Under the pieces are notes generated by a model that worked only from the letters and a program-made list of their open reading frames with translations, did no database searches and was not told the origin of the DNA. Of a stretch of DNA of 62,389 bases, positions 27,815 through 35,022 are shown piece by piece; within the stretch, counting starts at the first letter, position 1; each line of letters opens with the position of its first letter. The position numbers and the translations under genes are program-made. Origin of the DNA: an uncultured SAR116 cluster alpha proteobacterium. Lineage in GTDB: Bacteria; Pseudomonadota; Alphaproteobacteria; Puniceispirillales; Marisalimonadaceae. The stretch covers positions 1 through 62,389 of the forward strand of contig CACMRG010000007.1 in the NCBI GenBank assembly GCA_902616005.1. Direction: 5' to 3'.

Positions 27815-27876
27815 CTTTATTTAAGTTGTCAAATAACGCACCTCTCCTGTGATAAGAAACGTTAACTTTAATAAAG
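27815..27876 (-). promoter_or_regulatory. Leader hairpin covering an SD
   Basis: On the minus strand CTTTATTAAAGTT pairs with AACTTAAATAAAG (13 bp, one mismatch) at 27864-27876 and 27815-27827. An inner AACG/CGTT stem encloses a purine-rich loop containing AGGAGAGG. The outer 3' arm runs into the AAAGGAG SD of the 27290-27805 gene. The arrangement recalls, but is not homologous to, the hairpin at 5129-5198. Confidence 0.5.
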
Positions 27877-28024
27877 GGAAATCTTAGATATTCATGACAC
27901 TTTATTATCACATTGAATTGATATGTAAAGGCTTATATTCAAATAGTTCTTTTAATAACAAAATTATAATAATTTATCATTTTTTAAACATTTTAAAGAC
28001 ATAATTAACATTATAAACTTTAAC

Positions 28025-28228
28025 ATGTCTGCAAACTCAGGAATTGAATGGATTGATTACACATTTGATTATTGTGTGAAACTCTTATTTGATATAGCGC
28101 ATATCATGGGTATAACCTACGAAGAGATCAATGTTTGGATTTTTTGCGTTATATGGCCCATTCTTTCTCTAATCATGTTTGCCGAAATAATTCGGCTTAG
28201 ATTAAAAATAAGTTCAAAGAAATTATAG
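28025..28228 (+). CDS. Small membrane protein
   Basis: A 67-residue protein with one clear TM helix (~38-58, WIFCVIWPILSLIMFAEII) after an N-terminal part containing a partly hydrophobic helix. A short basic tail follows. It is 2 bp from another small membrane protein gene. No family is recognised; no clear SD. Confidence 0.45.
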   Translation: MSANSGIEWIDYTFDYCVKLLFDIAHIMGITYEEINVWIFCVIWPILSLIMFAEIIRLRLKISSKKL

Positions 28229-28230
28229 TT

Positions 28231-28449
28231 ATGACACTCAAGTTAATTATATCAAAATTTTTATTAATAATATCATTATTATTATTATTTATTTCATCTA
28301 CATATCTTTATATTGGAATATATGATGAGATTTTTGAACCAATTGAAAAGAACAAATTATGGTTTGGGGACAGAAGTGAGGGTATTGTTCCGTTAGTATT
28401 GTTTTTTATAATTTCTTTACTTTATTTATTCTCATATTTTAAAAGATGA
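28231..28449 (+). CDS. Small two-helix membrane protein
   Basis: A 72-residue protein with two TM helices (~5-28 and ~50-69) joined by a charged loop (DEIFEPIEKNKLWFGDRSEG). It starts 2 bp after the preceding membrane protein gene, suggesting a two-gene unit. The layout suits a small inner-membrane protein such as an inhibitor, holin-like or immunity protein, but nothing in the sequence decides this. Confidence 0.45.
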   Translation: MTLKLIISKFLLIISLLLLFISSTYLYIGIYDEIFEPIEKNKLWFGDRSEGIVPLVLFFIISLLYLFSYFKR

Positions 28450-28594
28450 TTTTATTTTTTGTTTTTAATACTTCCCATGCCGAACATTTCTTCCATTAAT
28501 TCATCCCATCTAGTTGCGGCATTAACATAAAATTTATGAATGCAAATTAAATTTTTTTCATTTAAAATCTCGTTTAATTAACTTTTTTATTATT

Positions 28595-29515
28595 TTAATG
28601 AAAAGTATCTTTTATCCATTGATCTTTATGAACGTATGCTCTTCGCAATGCTTCTTCGGTAATATCTTTACTTAGTTGTTTAAAATATTCTACTTCCTCT
28701 ATTGTTTTAGCATCTCTAAAAATATTTCTTAACCATTTTTCACACTCATCAACTTTATTTGGAACTGCTACAAATTCCTGTCCTCGACCAACTACATCGA
28801 CAGTATTTTCATCCCATCTAGTTAAATCATTATGGTAAGTCATACCACACCCACCATGTTTAGGGTTTAACCATTTAGGACATTTCCACTTAGATTTTTT
28901 GATTGATGGATTAATACTTAAATTTGTTTTCTCAGATGCCTTAAATTTTCCAAATCCATAATAATCCTTAAGTCCAAAAGCATCTAGTTTTTTACTTGCT
29001 AAATAAAGCGTATTATTTTCTTTCCAATAACCAATTGTATGAGGGTGAGACGTTGAATTTGGATTTTGTTCTGTTTCTGCTAGGTACCAACTAGGGTCTT
29101 TGCCTAAATGAATAATGTTACCAATTTGTAACCATCCAAAAAATCTATAATGTCCAGGATCCTTTTTTGAGAAAACAGTTTTCTTATTTATTGTTATGGT
29201 TTCTCTAAACCACCCCCAAAATAAAAAAAGGTCTCCAACTTTTACTTTATTATTTTGCAAATGAGTTTGAGCGGCACCTACTTGTCCAAACTCTCCATAA
29301 TCAAGATTAGGATCAAAATGACAGGTGTCGGTAGGTTGTATTTTGTTATTTGATAACTCTTTAACGTATTTGCCTAAACGACAATCATTATACGTAGTTA
29401 ATGTATTTTTCTGAGATGGTATAGGAAAACTTATAAGTGTCTCATCCCTTTTGTAACTTGGCATGCCGCCAGTACTACTATCAAAACCTTTACGACTAAA
29501 AATTATTTTTGTCAT
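28595..29515 (-). CDS. Nmad3-like protein (nucleotide-modification-associated domain)
   Basis: The 306-residue protein starts KIIFSRKGFDSSTGGMPSY, followed by LISFPIPSQ, TYNDC, CHFDPNLD, and DLFLFWGWFRE. These features match what I remember of the Nmad3 family, found with phage and mobile-element genes for modified DNA bases. The fold is thought to bind or modify unusual nucleotides; the reaction is unknown. It is a single minus-strand gene, close to leader copy 2 on the opposite strand. The assignment rests on motif memory. Confidence 0.6.
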   Translation of the reverse strand: MTKIIFSRKGFDSSTGGMPSYKRDETLISFPIPSQKNTLTTYNDCRLGKYVKELSNNKIQPTDTCHFDPNLDYGEFGQVGAAQTHLQNNKVKVGDLFLFWGWFRETITINKKTVFSKKDPGHYRFFGWLQIGNIIHLGKDPSWYLAETEQNPNSTSHPHTIGYWKENNTLYLASKKLDAFGLKDYYGFGKFKASEKTNLSINPSIKKSKWKCPKWLNPKHGGCGMTYHNDLTRWDENTVDVVGRGQEFVAVPNKVDECEKWLRNIFRDAKTIEEVEYFKQLSKDITEEALRRAYVHKDQWIKDTFH

Positions 29516-29552
29516 CTTGAAATCATAATCAAAAGTATTATAATAGCAAATA

Positions 29553-29616
29553 GGTATTTAATAAACCAACTTGTACACCTTGGCATAACGCCCAAAGTAC
29601 TAAAGCGGAGGAAAAA
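29553..29616 (+). promoter_or_regulatory. Structured leader element, copy 2
   Basis: Second copy of the repeated leader. GTAC boxes lie at 29573-29576 and 29597-29600 region. The inner stem is TTGGC / GCC-C-AA with loop ATAAC, keeping the same one-base bulge as copy 1 but with a changed loop. CGGAGG follows as SD and the ATG is at 29617. Confidence 0.7.
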
Positions 29617-29862
29617 ATGACTTCAAATACATTCTCAAAACACGACAAAGACTTTGCTGATGCAATGGCTACAAAGTTACGTTTAAATAGAGAAAAAAAT
29701 AAACGAAACCAGACAGCAGACGAAAAAATCAATCAATTAACTGCCGAACAAAAAAAAGAAATTGGTGAATTTAGGTTATCACTTATTTACGAAGGTCTAA
29801 AAGAATTTCCAGATTTAGACCCATTAACAGCACTGAAGATGATGGAAGAAATCGGTGCTTAA
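29617..29862 (+). CDS. Small helical protein under leader copy 2
   Basis: An 81-residue, highly charged, mostly helical protein. A basic N-terminal half (KLRLNREKNKRNQT) precedes a helical C-terminal half (EIGEFRLSLIYEGLKEFPDLDPLTALKMMEEIG). It uses the strong SD in the repeated leader. Size and charge resemble small phage or plasmid regulators, but no family is recognised. Confidence 0.6.
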   Translation: MTSNTFSKHDKDFADAMATKLRLNREKNKRNQTADEKINQLTAEQKKEIGEFRLSLIYEGLKEFPDLDPLTALKMMEEIGA

Positions 29863-29885
29863 TTAAGCGTTATAAAAGACATGAA

Positions 29886-29949
29886 GGGTATTTATTAACC
29901 AACTTGTACACCCTGTCATACTGACAAAAGTACTAAAAAGGAGAAAAAA
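29886..29949 (+). promoter_or_regulatory. Structured leader element, copy 3
   Basis: Third copy, only ~20 bp after the preceding small gene. GTAC boxes lie at 29906-29909 and 29930-29933. The inner stem has changed to TGTC / GACA (29914-29917, 29923-29926) with loop ATACT, so both strands of the stem changed together. The SD is AAGGAG. This co-variation supports an RNA, rather than DNA, role. Confidence 0.7.
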
Positions 29950-30198
29950 ATGGCTAAAAGCAAATCTACTAAATATCTAGATAAAGATCACCCTATTTAT
30001 GAAGAGGGTTTTAAAGTGTCGTCTCATAATAAGTCCATAAAAAATTATATAAAAGCAAGAGAAAAAGCTGAAAATAAAGAGAACCTTTTTTTAGAAAAAA
30101 TTGCAGATAAAGATACTACTAAAGATGAAATGATAGAGAATCTTAAAAATGTCCTTATTGCCAACGGATGGACTTATAAGGAGGACAAAAATGAATAA
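29950..30198 (+). CDS. Small charged protein under leader copy 3
   Basis: An 82-residue protein rich in Lys and Glu, with AKSKSTKYLDKDHPIYEEGF at the start and a helical C-terminal half. It overlaps the following gene by 8 bp, indicating translational coupling. It shares the leader with two other small genes but no clear sequence similarity with their products. Function unknown. Confidence 0.6.
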   Translation: MAKSKSTKYLDKDHPIYEEGFKVSSHNKSIKNYIKAREKAENKENLFLEKIADKDTTKDEMIENLKNVLIANGWTYKEDKNE

Positions 30199-30448
30199 AA
30201 CAGAACATGAAAACTATGCCAGGAAGGTATTAAATGTACTTGGTATTGAGAGAATAAGAAATCTTCATAAATTACAAAAACAGTCTTTAAACAATCAATT
30301 GCAAGACTTGTTTGAGGAACATAATAATATAATTGAAACAATCACAGATGACGAGATAATGGGACGATATGAGTTAGTAACTCAATACATTTATCCCAGT
30401 GATTTTATAGAAATATCAGAAATTCTGAAACAAAATGATTCTACATAA
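30191..30448 (+). CDS. Small helical protein
   Basis: I chose the ATG at 30191, preceded by a strong GGAGG, over an in-frame ATG at 30149 inside the previous gene. The 85-residue product is acidic and helical (YARKVLNVLGIERIRNLHKLQKQ, LFEEHNNIIETI). It overlaps the 29950-30198 gene by 8 bp, so the two are probably a pair such as partner proteins. No family is recognised. Confidence 0.5.
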   Translation: MNKTEHENYARKVLNVLGIERIRNLHKLQKQSLNNQLQDLFEEHNNIIETITDDEIMGRYELVTQYIYPSDFIEISEILKQNDST

Positions 30449-30457
30449 TCAAGGATT

Positions 30458-30907
30458 TTAAAATTTTGATTTTATACAAGCTCTAATGGATCCAACTATG
30501 ATGGGGCAGTAATTGGGACTGCCTGCAAAGTTAAATACTTTATCCATTGGAGTTTGTTCTTCAATAAAATAAAAAGCAGAAAATAAAACATTTAAAATAT
30601 ATCCATCTGGGCTAAGTTGAGCTTTTTTAACTCTAGACAGGATTGTTTTTAGTTCAGCTTGAGTTGAAATATTTTCTAAGGTTTCTTGGAAAGAAAGTCC
30701 CTCTAGAAGCAGTCTGCATATCATTACGACCAACGCTGAGCCACTACCTACGTCTGGGTGTTGATGTGTTATTAAAGCCTCTTGACGAGCAATACTTATA
30801 AGCCAAGTTGATAGAATATTCATAAAACCAGCTAAAGGAGCACAACGGTGCGCAGGTCCGCATCCAGCAGTGTTTTGATCAAATTCTTTAATCTTTTCGC
30901 CAATTCT
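30458..30907 (-). pseudogene. ADP-ribosylglycohydrolase remnant, N terminus missing
   Basis: The readable frame holds the family's middle and C-terminal features: GCGPAHRCAPLAGF, ITHQHPDVGSGSALVV, DGYILNVLFSAFYFI, and NFAGSPNYCPIIVGSI. The N-terminal metal-binding part (usually with a GDALG-like motif) is absent. The readable part upstream of the only ATG (30823) runs into the 3' end of the HGG-motif gene in another frame and then hits a stop. The late GGDTD-like metal site reads AGSPNYC. It is thus a truncated and probably inactive gene. ADP-ribosylglycohydrolases remove ADP-ribose from proteins or nucleic acid. Confidence 0.65.
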
Positions 30908-31256
30908 TTTTCAAATATCCATGGTCAATGAACCATGTTTCAAGTTCTTTTAGCTCACGTCGAATTATTCGACCTTGCTCTGCTCTGGCTTTAGCTTTTT
31001 CTCTTTCAATCTTTGTAAAGCGTCCATGTATAGTTTTTGAATCTGCTAATCTTTTTAGACCATCCTCGGTCCTTGGGCCTGTACTAGCACCTCCATGAAG
31101 TCTACATCGACCAACTGGTAATTTGGCTGGGCGTTGACAAGGTGTGCCTTTTCTAGTTTGTGCTTCACATCTTTTACCTGGCCAGTTAGGACCAAAACGC
31201 CAGAGTATGCCTTTTAAAAGGTTTCTTTTTGTTGTCTTTTTAATGTCACCTAACAT
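30888..31256 (-). CDS. HGG-motif protein
   Basis: The 122-residue basic protein carries CEAQTRKGTPCQRPA followed by CRLHGGASTGPRT, the hallmark of HGGxSTG proteins common in phages and islands of Alphaproteobacteria. The Cys-Cys-Cys-His spacing suggests a small zinc site. Function is not known to me. Its 3' end overlaps a truncated ADP-ribosylglycohydrolase frame, so this is a rearranged region. A 16-nt piece of its 3' end (ATGGTCAATGAACCAT) recurs at 31331-31346 in the intergenic region. Confidence 0.65.
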   Translation of the reverse strand: MLGDIKKTTKRNLLKGILWRFGPNWPGKRCEAQTRKGTPCQRPAKLPVGRCRLHGGASTGPRTEDGLKRLADSKTIHGRFTKIEREKAKARAEQGRIIRRELKELETWFIDHGYLKKNWRKD

Positions 31257-31332
31257 GGGTTTTATTATAACAAAAATTAATACACTTATCAGCGGAGTGT
31301 TTTCTTAATAAATTTTACATATAAATGTCGAT

Positions 31333-31351
31333 GGTCAATGAACCATTGACC
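31333..31351. repeat. Short palindrome in intergenic region
   Basis: GGTCAATG / CATTGACC with a 3-nt spacer, a perfect 8-bp inverted repeat. The left half with flanks repeats 16 nt found inside the HGG gene end. A related palindrome-rich block (TGGTCAG, GGTCAATGGG, CTGACCATTGAT) lies at 51169-51240. The rest of 31257-31480 shows no gene. Confidence 0.45.
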
Positions 31352-31482
31352 CTGAGGGGTTGTCTTTTGTTGTGTTTAATCAGCAATAGTCAAATGCATG
31401 CTTGTTTCAGATAAAATCGGTTAAAAAAAACTTCCAACGTTAACAATCAAATCATATAGATTCAAAAAACACCAAAAATTTG

Positions 31483-31533
31483 AAATTTAATATTTTTGCA
31501 ATCAATAAAAGTATATTTATATGTATGAAAATT
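31483..31533 (+). repeat. Repeat shared with 48525-48575
   Basis: About 50 bp (AATTTAATATTTTTG, then ATCAATAAAAGTATATTTATA and TGTATGAAAATTA) match 48525-48575 with one difference. The copy covers the upstream region and start codon of the phosphatase-like gene. It may carry a shared promoter: TATATTTATATGTATG is suggestive of a -10 region followed by a near-leaderless start. Confidence 0.6.
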
Positions 31534-32097
31534 AATTCAACAAGTAAATCAGTTAAAAATAATATAATTACATGGCTTCCATTAAAAGATTCTATGTTTA
31601 ATGAGTTTAATTATACTCAAAATTTTGGAAAATTAGGGTTGTGTGGTTGTCCAGGAACTATATTAGATGCTAATAATCAGATTATTGGAATTCAAAAAAC
31701 ATTAAATATTTTTAAATTTCATAAGATTGATATTGTTGTATCTCTTGTAGAGACGTCAGAATTAAAAACACTTGGGTGTGATGATTTAATAAAGAAAATT
31801 AAATTGAATAATTTTCTTTGGTTTCATTTTCCTATCACTGACTTTGATATACCCGCTAAAAGTTCACTTTTTGAATTAAATTTACTTCTTTCAAACCTAG
31901 AAAAATTTTTAAAAAAAGAAAAAAATATAGTCATACACTGTAAAGCAGGTCTAGGTAGAACAGGTACAGTGGCAGCACTTTTATTAGTAAAATTAGGAAT
32001 AACTGCAAAAGTTGCTATTCAATATATAAGAAAATATCGACCTGGGTCCATTGATACTAATGAACAAAAAAACTTTGTTTTAAATTGGAAAATTTAA
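31525..32097 (+). CDS. Dual-specificity/tyrosine phosphatase-like protein
   Basis: The catalytic P-loop HCKAGLGRTG (HCxxGxxR) is followed by helix TVAALLLVKLGI and the general region RKYRPGSIDT, typical of cysteine-dependent phosphatases (CDKN3-like). An upstream Asp in FPITDFDIP could be the general acid. The ORF could start at 31480, but the sequence up to 31532 is a repeat shared with an intergenic region, so I prefer the ATG at 31525 (190 residues). It precedes phnC by 184 bp in the same direction. It may supply phosphate from phospho-substrates, but a link to phosphonate use is inferred only from position. Confidence 0.72.
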   Translation: MKINSTSKSVKNNIITWLPLKDSMFNEFNYTQNFGKLGLCGCPGTILDANNQIIGIQKTLNIFKFHKIDIVVSLVETSELKTLGCDDLIKKIKLNNFLWFHFPITDFDIPAKSSLFELNLLLSNLEKFLKKEKNIVIHCKAGLGRTGTVAALLLVKLGITAKVAIQYIRKYRPGSIDTNEQKNFVLNWKI

Positions 32098-32293
32098 CAA
32101 AGTGATTCTCTGTAATTAAATAAATTATTTGTTGTGAGGATTAATAATATATAAAGAAAACTTAATAGATTTTTTTTTTAATTACTAAATTATTGATTTT
32201 TTTAATAAAAATTCAATTTAATAATTCAGTAATAATATTTTAACAAATTTGAAATATTAACAGTCTACGAATCCAGAAATTATGGAGAATCGT

Positions 32294-33094
32294 ATGCTGC
32301 AAATTAATAATGTGTGTAAATTTTTTGACCAAGTTAAAGCAGTTAATGAAGTGTCAATAAATGTAGGTAAACCTGAAATGATAGCTATTATAGGGAGGTC
32401 TGGTGCTGGCAAATCTACTTTGCTTAGAACTATAAATAGACTGACGGATGCTAGCTCAGGTGAAATTCTTTTCCAAAATCAAAATATATTAAATTTGAAC
32501 AAAAAAGATAAACTCGTATGGCAAAAAAATTGTGCCATGATATTTCAACAATTTAACCTCGTTCCAAGATTAGATGTGCTTACGAACGTGATGTTGGGCA
32601 AATTAAATGAAATGTCCACTATTCGTGCTAGTTTAAAACTTTTTACATCTAAAGAAAGATATACAGCACTAAATTTATTAGATAAGTTTGGCATGATACA
32701 AACAGCTCTACAAAGAGCTGAAACACTCTCTGGTGGCCAGCAACAGAGGGTTGCAATATGCAGAGCTATGATGCAAGAACCTAAATTAATTCTTGCCGAT
32801 GAACCAATAGCCTCATTAGACCCTTTAAATGCAAGGCATGTAATGGAGGCACTTAGAAAAATTCACGATGAGAAAAAAATTACTGTTATTTGTAATCTTC
32901 ATACCTTGGATACAGCAAAGCAGTATTGCGATCGCATTATTGGAATGCAAAATGGAAGGGTGGTTTTTGATGATTTACCATCAAAACTTACTAATAAAAA
33001 AGCAAGAGAAATTTACGGTGCAGAGGCTGAGGAAGCTTTTGAAGGCACTATGACATCAGTTTCTTTAGGGCATGCAGAATTGAAAACTGCATAA
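32294..33094 (+). CDS. phnC: Phosphonate ABC transporter ATP-binding protein PhnC
   Basis: Walker A GRSGAGKST, Q-loop IFQQFNLVPRLDVLTNVMLG, signature LSGGQQQR, Walker B LILADEP, and a PhnC-like IHDEKKITVICNLHTL. It energises import of phosphonates across the inner membrane with PhnD and the two PhnE subunits. An in-frame ATG at 32282 exists, but GGAG at 32285-32288 fits the ATG at 32294 (266 residues). It is first in the phnC-D-E-E run, 36 bp before phnD. Confidence 0.93.
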   Translation: MLQINNVCKFFDQVKAVNEVSINVGKPEMIAIIGRSGAGKSTLLRTINRLTDASSGEILFQNQNILNLNKKDKLVWQKNCAMIFQQFNLVPRLDVLTNVMLGKLNEMSTIRASLKLFTSKERYTALNLLDKFGMIQTALQRAETLSGGQQQRVAICRAMMQEPKLILADEPIASLDPLNARHVMEALRKIHDEKKITVICNLHTLDTAKQYCDRIIGMQNGRVVFDDLPSKLTNKKAREIYGAEAEEAFEGTMTSVSLGHAELKTA

Positions 33095-33129
33095 ACATAA
33101 GAAAATTTAGGGAAAAAAAGGAGAAAATA

Positions 33130-34095
33130 ATGATAAAAAATCTATTAAAAATGATAACGACATTATCAATGGCACTAGTTGTATCTAGTGCAGTTGCAGA
33201 TGGCCATAAAAAATATGACGGTCCTCAAATGCAACTAAGTAAATTTCAGCCAGAATTTAGAATTGGTTTTCTTGGTGACGAGGCTTCACAGGATATTATT
33301 GCTAGAAATGGTTGTTTAAAAGACTATATTGAAAAAGCCTACAACGTACCTGCAAAAATGTTCACATTTAAAGATTATGCAGGAACAATGGAAGCTATGC
33401 TAGGTGAAAATCTTGATTATGCATGGTTTGGCTCATCTGGTTATGCTGGTATTTACTTGCAAGATCCAGATGCTGTTGTTCCAGTTTTAACAAGAATGCA
33501 ACCAACAGGTGATACTGGATACTATTCAGTAATGGTAGCTAGAAAAGACTCTGGAATAAAATCATTAGATGATTTAAAAGGTAAGAAGTTGGGTTTCGCT
33601 GATCCAAACTCTACATCCGGCTATTTAATTCCATCTATAGAATTACCTGAACTCTATAATGTTGATATTAACACATATTTTTCTAAAACTCAGTTTTCAG
33701 GAGGACATGAAAATAATGTGTTAGCAGTACTTAATGGAGATGTTGATGCTGGTGTAACTTGGGTATCAGGTGTTGGAAAATGGGAAGAAGGTTATTCATC
33801 TGGAAATTTAAGAAAAATGGTTGATAAAGGTATTTTGAATATGGATGACTTGGTACAAGTATGGTCTTCAAAATTAATTCCTAACGGTCCAATCGTAATG
33901 CCAAAAAAATTACCAAAAGAAGCAAGGGATGTAATGGTTGGTATGAAAAAGTGGATACATAAAAATGATCCTAAATGTAGCGAAGATGTTGCGAATGGGA
34001 TTGTAAAAGCTTGGGTGCCTGTTGATCATAGCTTTTACGAAGTAATTGTAAAAGCTAGAAAAGCTAAATTAGAAGCAAAGAAGAAAAAAGGTTAA
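33130..34095 (+). CDS. phnD: Phosphonate-binding periplasmic protein PhnD
   Basis: The 321-residue protein has a clear signal peptide (MIKNLLKMITTLSMALVVSS, cleavage near AVADG). The mature part shows the PhnD/SsuA-like pattern: RIGFLGDEAS, FTFKDYAGTMEAMLGENLDYAWFGSSGYAG, KKLGFADPNSTSGYLIPS, and GDVDAGVTW. It captures phosphonate in the periplasm and delivers it to PhnE. Strong SD (AAAGGAGAA). A perfect 13-bp stem-loop follows its stop, probably stabilising the phnD message so that the binding protein exceeds the permease. Confidence 0.94.
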   Translation: MIKNLLKMITTLSMALVVSSAVADGHKKYDGPQMQLSKFQPEFRIGFLGDEASQDIIARNGCLKDYIEKAYNVPAKMFTFKDYAGTMEAMLGENLDYAWFGSSGYAGIYLQDPDAVVPVLTRMQPTGDTGYYSVMVARKDSGIKSLDDLKGKKLGFADPNSTSGYLIPSIELPELYNVDINTYFSKTQFSGGHENNVLAVLNGDVDAGVTWVSGVGKWEEGYSSGNLRKMVDKGILNMDDLVQVWSSKLIPNGPIVMPKKLPKEARDVMVGMKKWIHKNDPKCSEDVANGIVKAWVPVDHSFYEVIVKARKAKLEAKKKKG

Positions 34096-34115
34096 TTTTA
34101 ACTAAATAATACAAT

Positions 34116-34147
34116 GAGTTAAAGACGGATCGTGCCGTCTTTAACTC
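34116..34147 (+). terminator. Intercistronic stem-loop between phnD and phnE
   Basis: GAGTTAAAGACGG pairs perfectly with CCGTCTTTAACTC around a 6-nt loop, followed by a short TTTAATT. The weak T tract suggests partial termination or 3'-end protection rather than a full stop, a common device after binding-protein genes. Confidence 0.8.
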
Positions 34148-34167
34148 TTTAATTACAGGAATTAAAA

Positions 34168-35022
34168 TTGTCAGATCAAGTTTTTAATAATTTTCAAAAT
34201 GTAGAAAAAAATTTGAAAGCCTTAGCTTTTAAACGACTAATTTACTCTTTATTAAGTATTGGTTTCATTATATTTTTATTTTCTGGTGGTTTAACGATTG
34301 CAGAAAATAACAATGCAGGAAGTTTTGAGAGAGGTATTTCAAAATTTTTTGATTATCCAGTTGACCTTTTTAAAGAGGCATTTGAATCAGGTTGGACATG
34401 GTATAGTTATTTATTAAAATATTTACCTGAGTTAATTTCTACTATTAATATGGCGTTTTTCTCAACGTTATTTGGTAGTATATTTGCGGTTTTTTTGAGT
34501 ATATTCGCAAGTAAAAATCTCATAAAAAATAAATATGTTGTGTCATTTTGTAGAAGAACAATGGACATATTAAGGTCATTTCCTGAAATTGTAATAGCAA
34601 TGATATTTCTTTATTTGATGGGTAAATCTGAAATCCCAGCAGTTATAGCCATCGTTATTCATACCTCAGGAGCATTAGGGAAATTATTTTCTGAAGCTAT
34701 TGAAAATGTAGATTTCAAACCAATAGAAGGTCTTGAATCTTGTGGTTCTTCCTGGTTTCTACGTATAAGATTTGCTGTGTTACCCCAAGTATTGCCACTA
34801 TTTATATCTTATTCACTGTTGAGATTAGAAATTAATGTGAGAGCATCTACAATTTTAGGTTTCGTTGGTGCTGGTGGAATTGGAGAAGCTTTGTCAACAG
34901 TTATCCAATGGAGATATGGTGATGAAATATTAGCTATTATGGCTCTTCTAGTTATTACAATTATTTCTTTAGACTATATCTCTTCCTATTTAAGAACAAA
35001 ATTAATTGGAGATAACAAATGA
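34168..35022 (+). CDS. phnE: Phosphonate ABC permease PhnE (first)
   Basis: The 284-residue permease begins with TTG, with GGAAT as SD. It has an N-terminal TM helix and a five- to six-helix core with the PhnE signature: FPEIVIAMIFLYLMG, HTSGALGKLFSEAIENVDFKPIEGLESCGSS, the EAA-loop coupling to PhnC, and TILGFVGAGGIGEAL. It forms a heterodimeric channel with the second PhnE, which overlaps its end by 4 bp. Confidence 0.92.
   Translation: MSDQVFNNFQNVEKNLKALAFKRLIYSLLSIGFIIFLFSGGLTIAENNNAGSFERGISKFFDYPVDLFKEAFESGWTWYSYLLKYLPELISTINMAFFSTLFGSIFAVFLSIFASKNLIKNKYVVSFCRRTMDILRSFPEIVIAMIFLYLMGKSEIPAVIAIVIHTSGALGKLFSEAIENVDFKPIEGLESCGSSWFLRIRFAVLPQVLPLFISYSLLRLEINVRASTILGFVGAGGIGEALSTVIQWRYGDEILAIMALLVITIISLDYISSYLRTKLIGDNK

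Noticed and set aside
28452-28577. A minus-strand frame ending VNAATRWDELMEEMFGMGS, perhaps a small gene
   Set aside because: It has no start codon before its inner Met residues and no SD; at most it is a gene remnant. A shared ACTAGATGGGATGAA with the Nmad3-like gene may be coincidence.
26988-29949. A CRISPR array from the three repeated leaders
   Set aside because: Copies are far apart, each directly precedes a small gene's SD and ATG, and there are no regular spacers or cas genes.
34116-34147. Full transcription terminator separating phnD from phnE
   Set aside because: The T tract is short and the permease genes follow at once without a clear promoter, so a processing or partial-termination stem is more likely.
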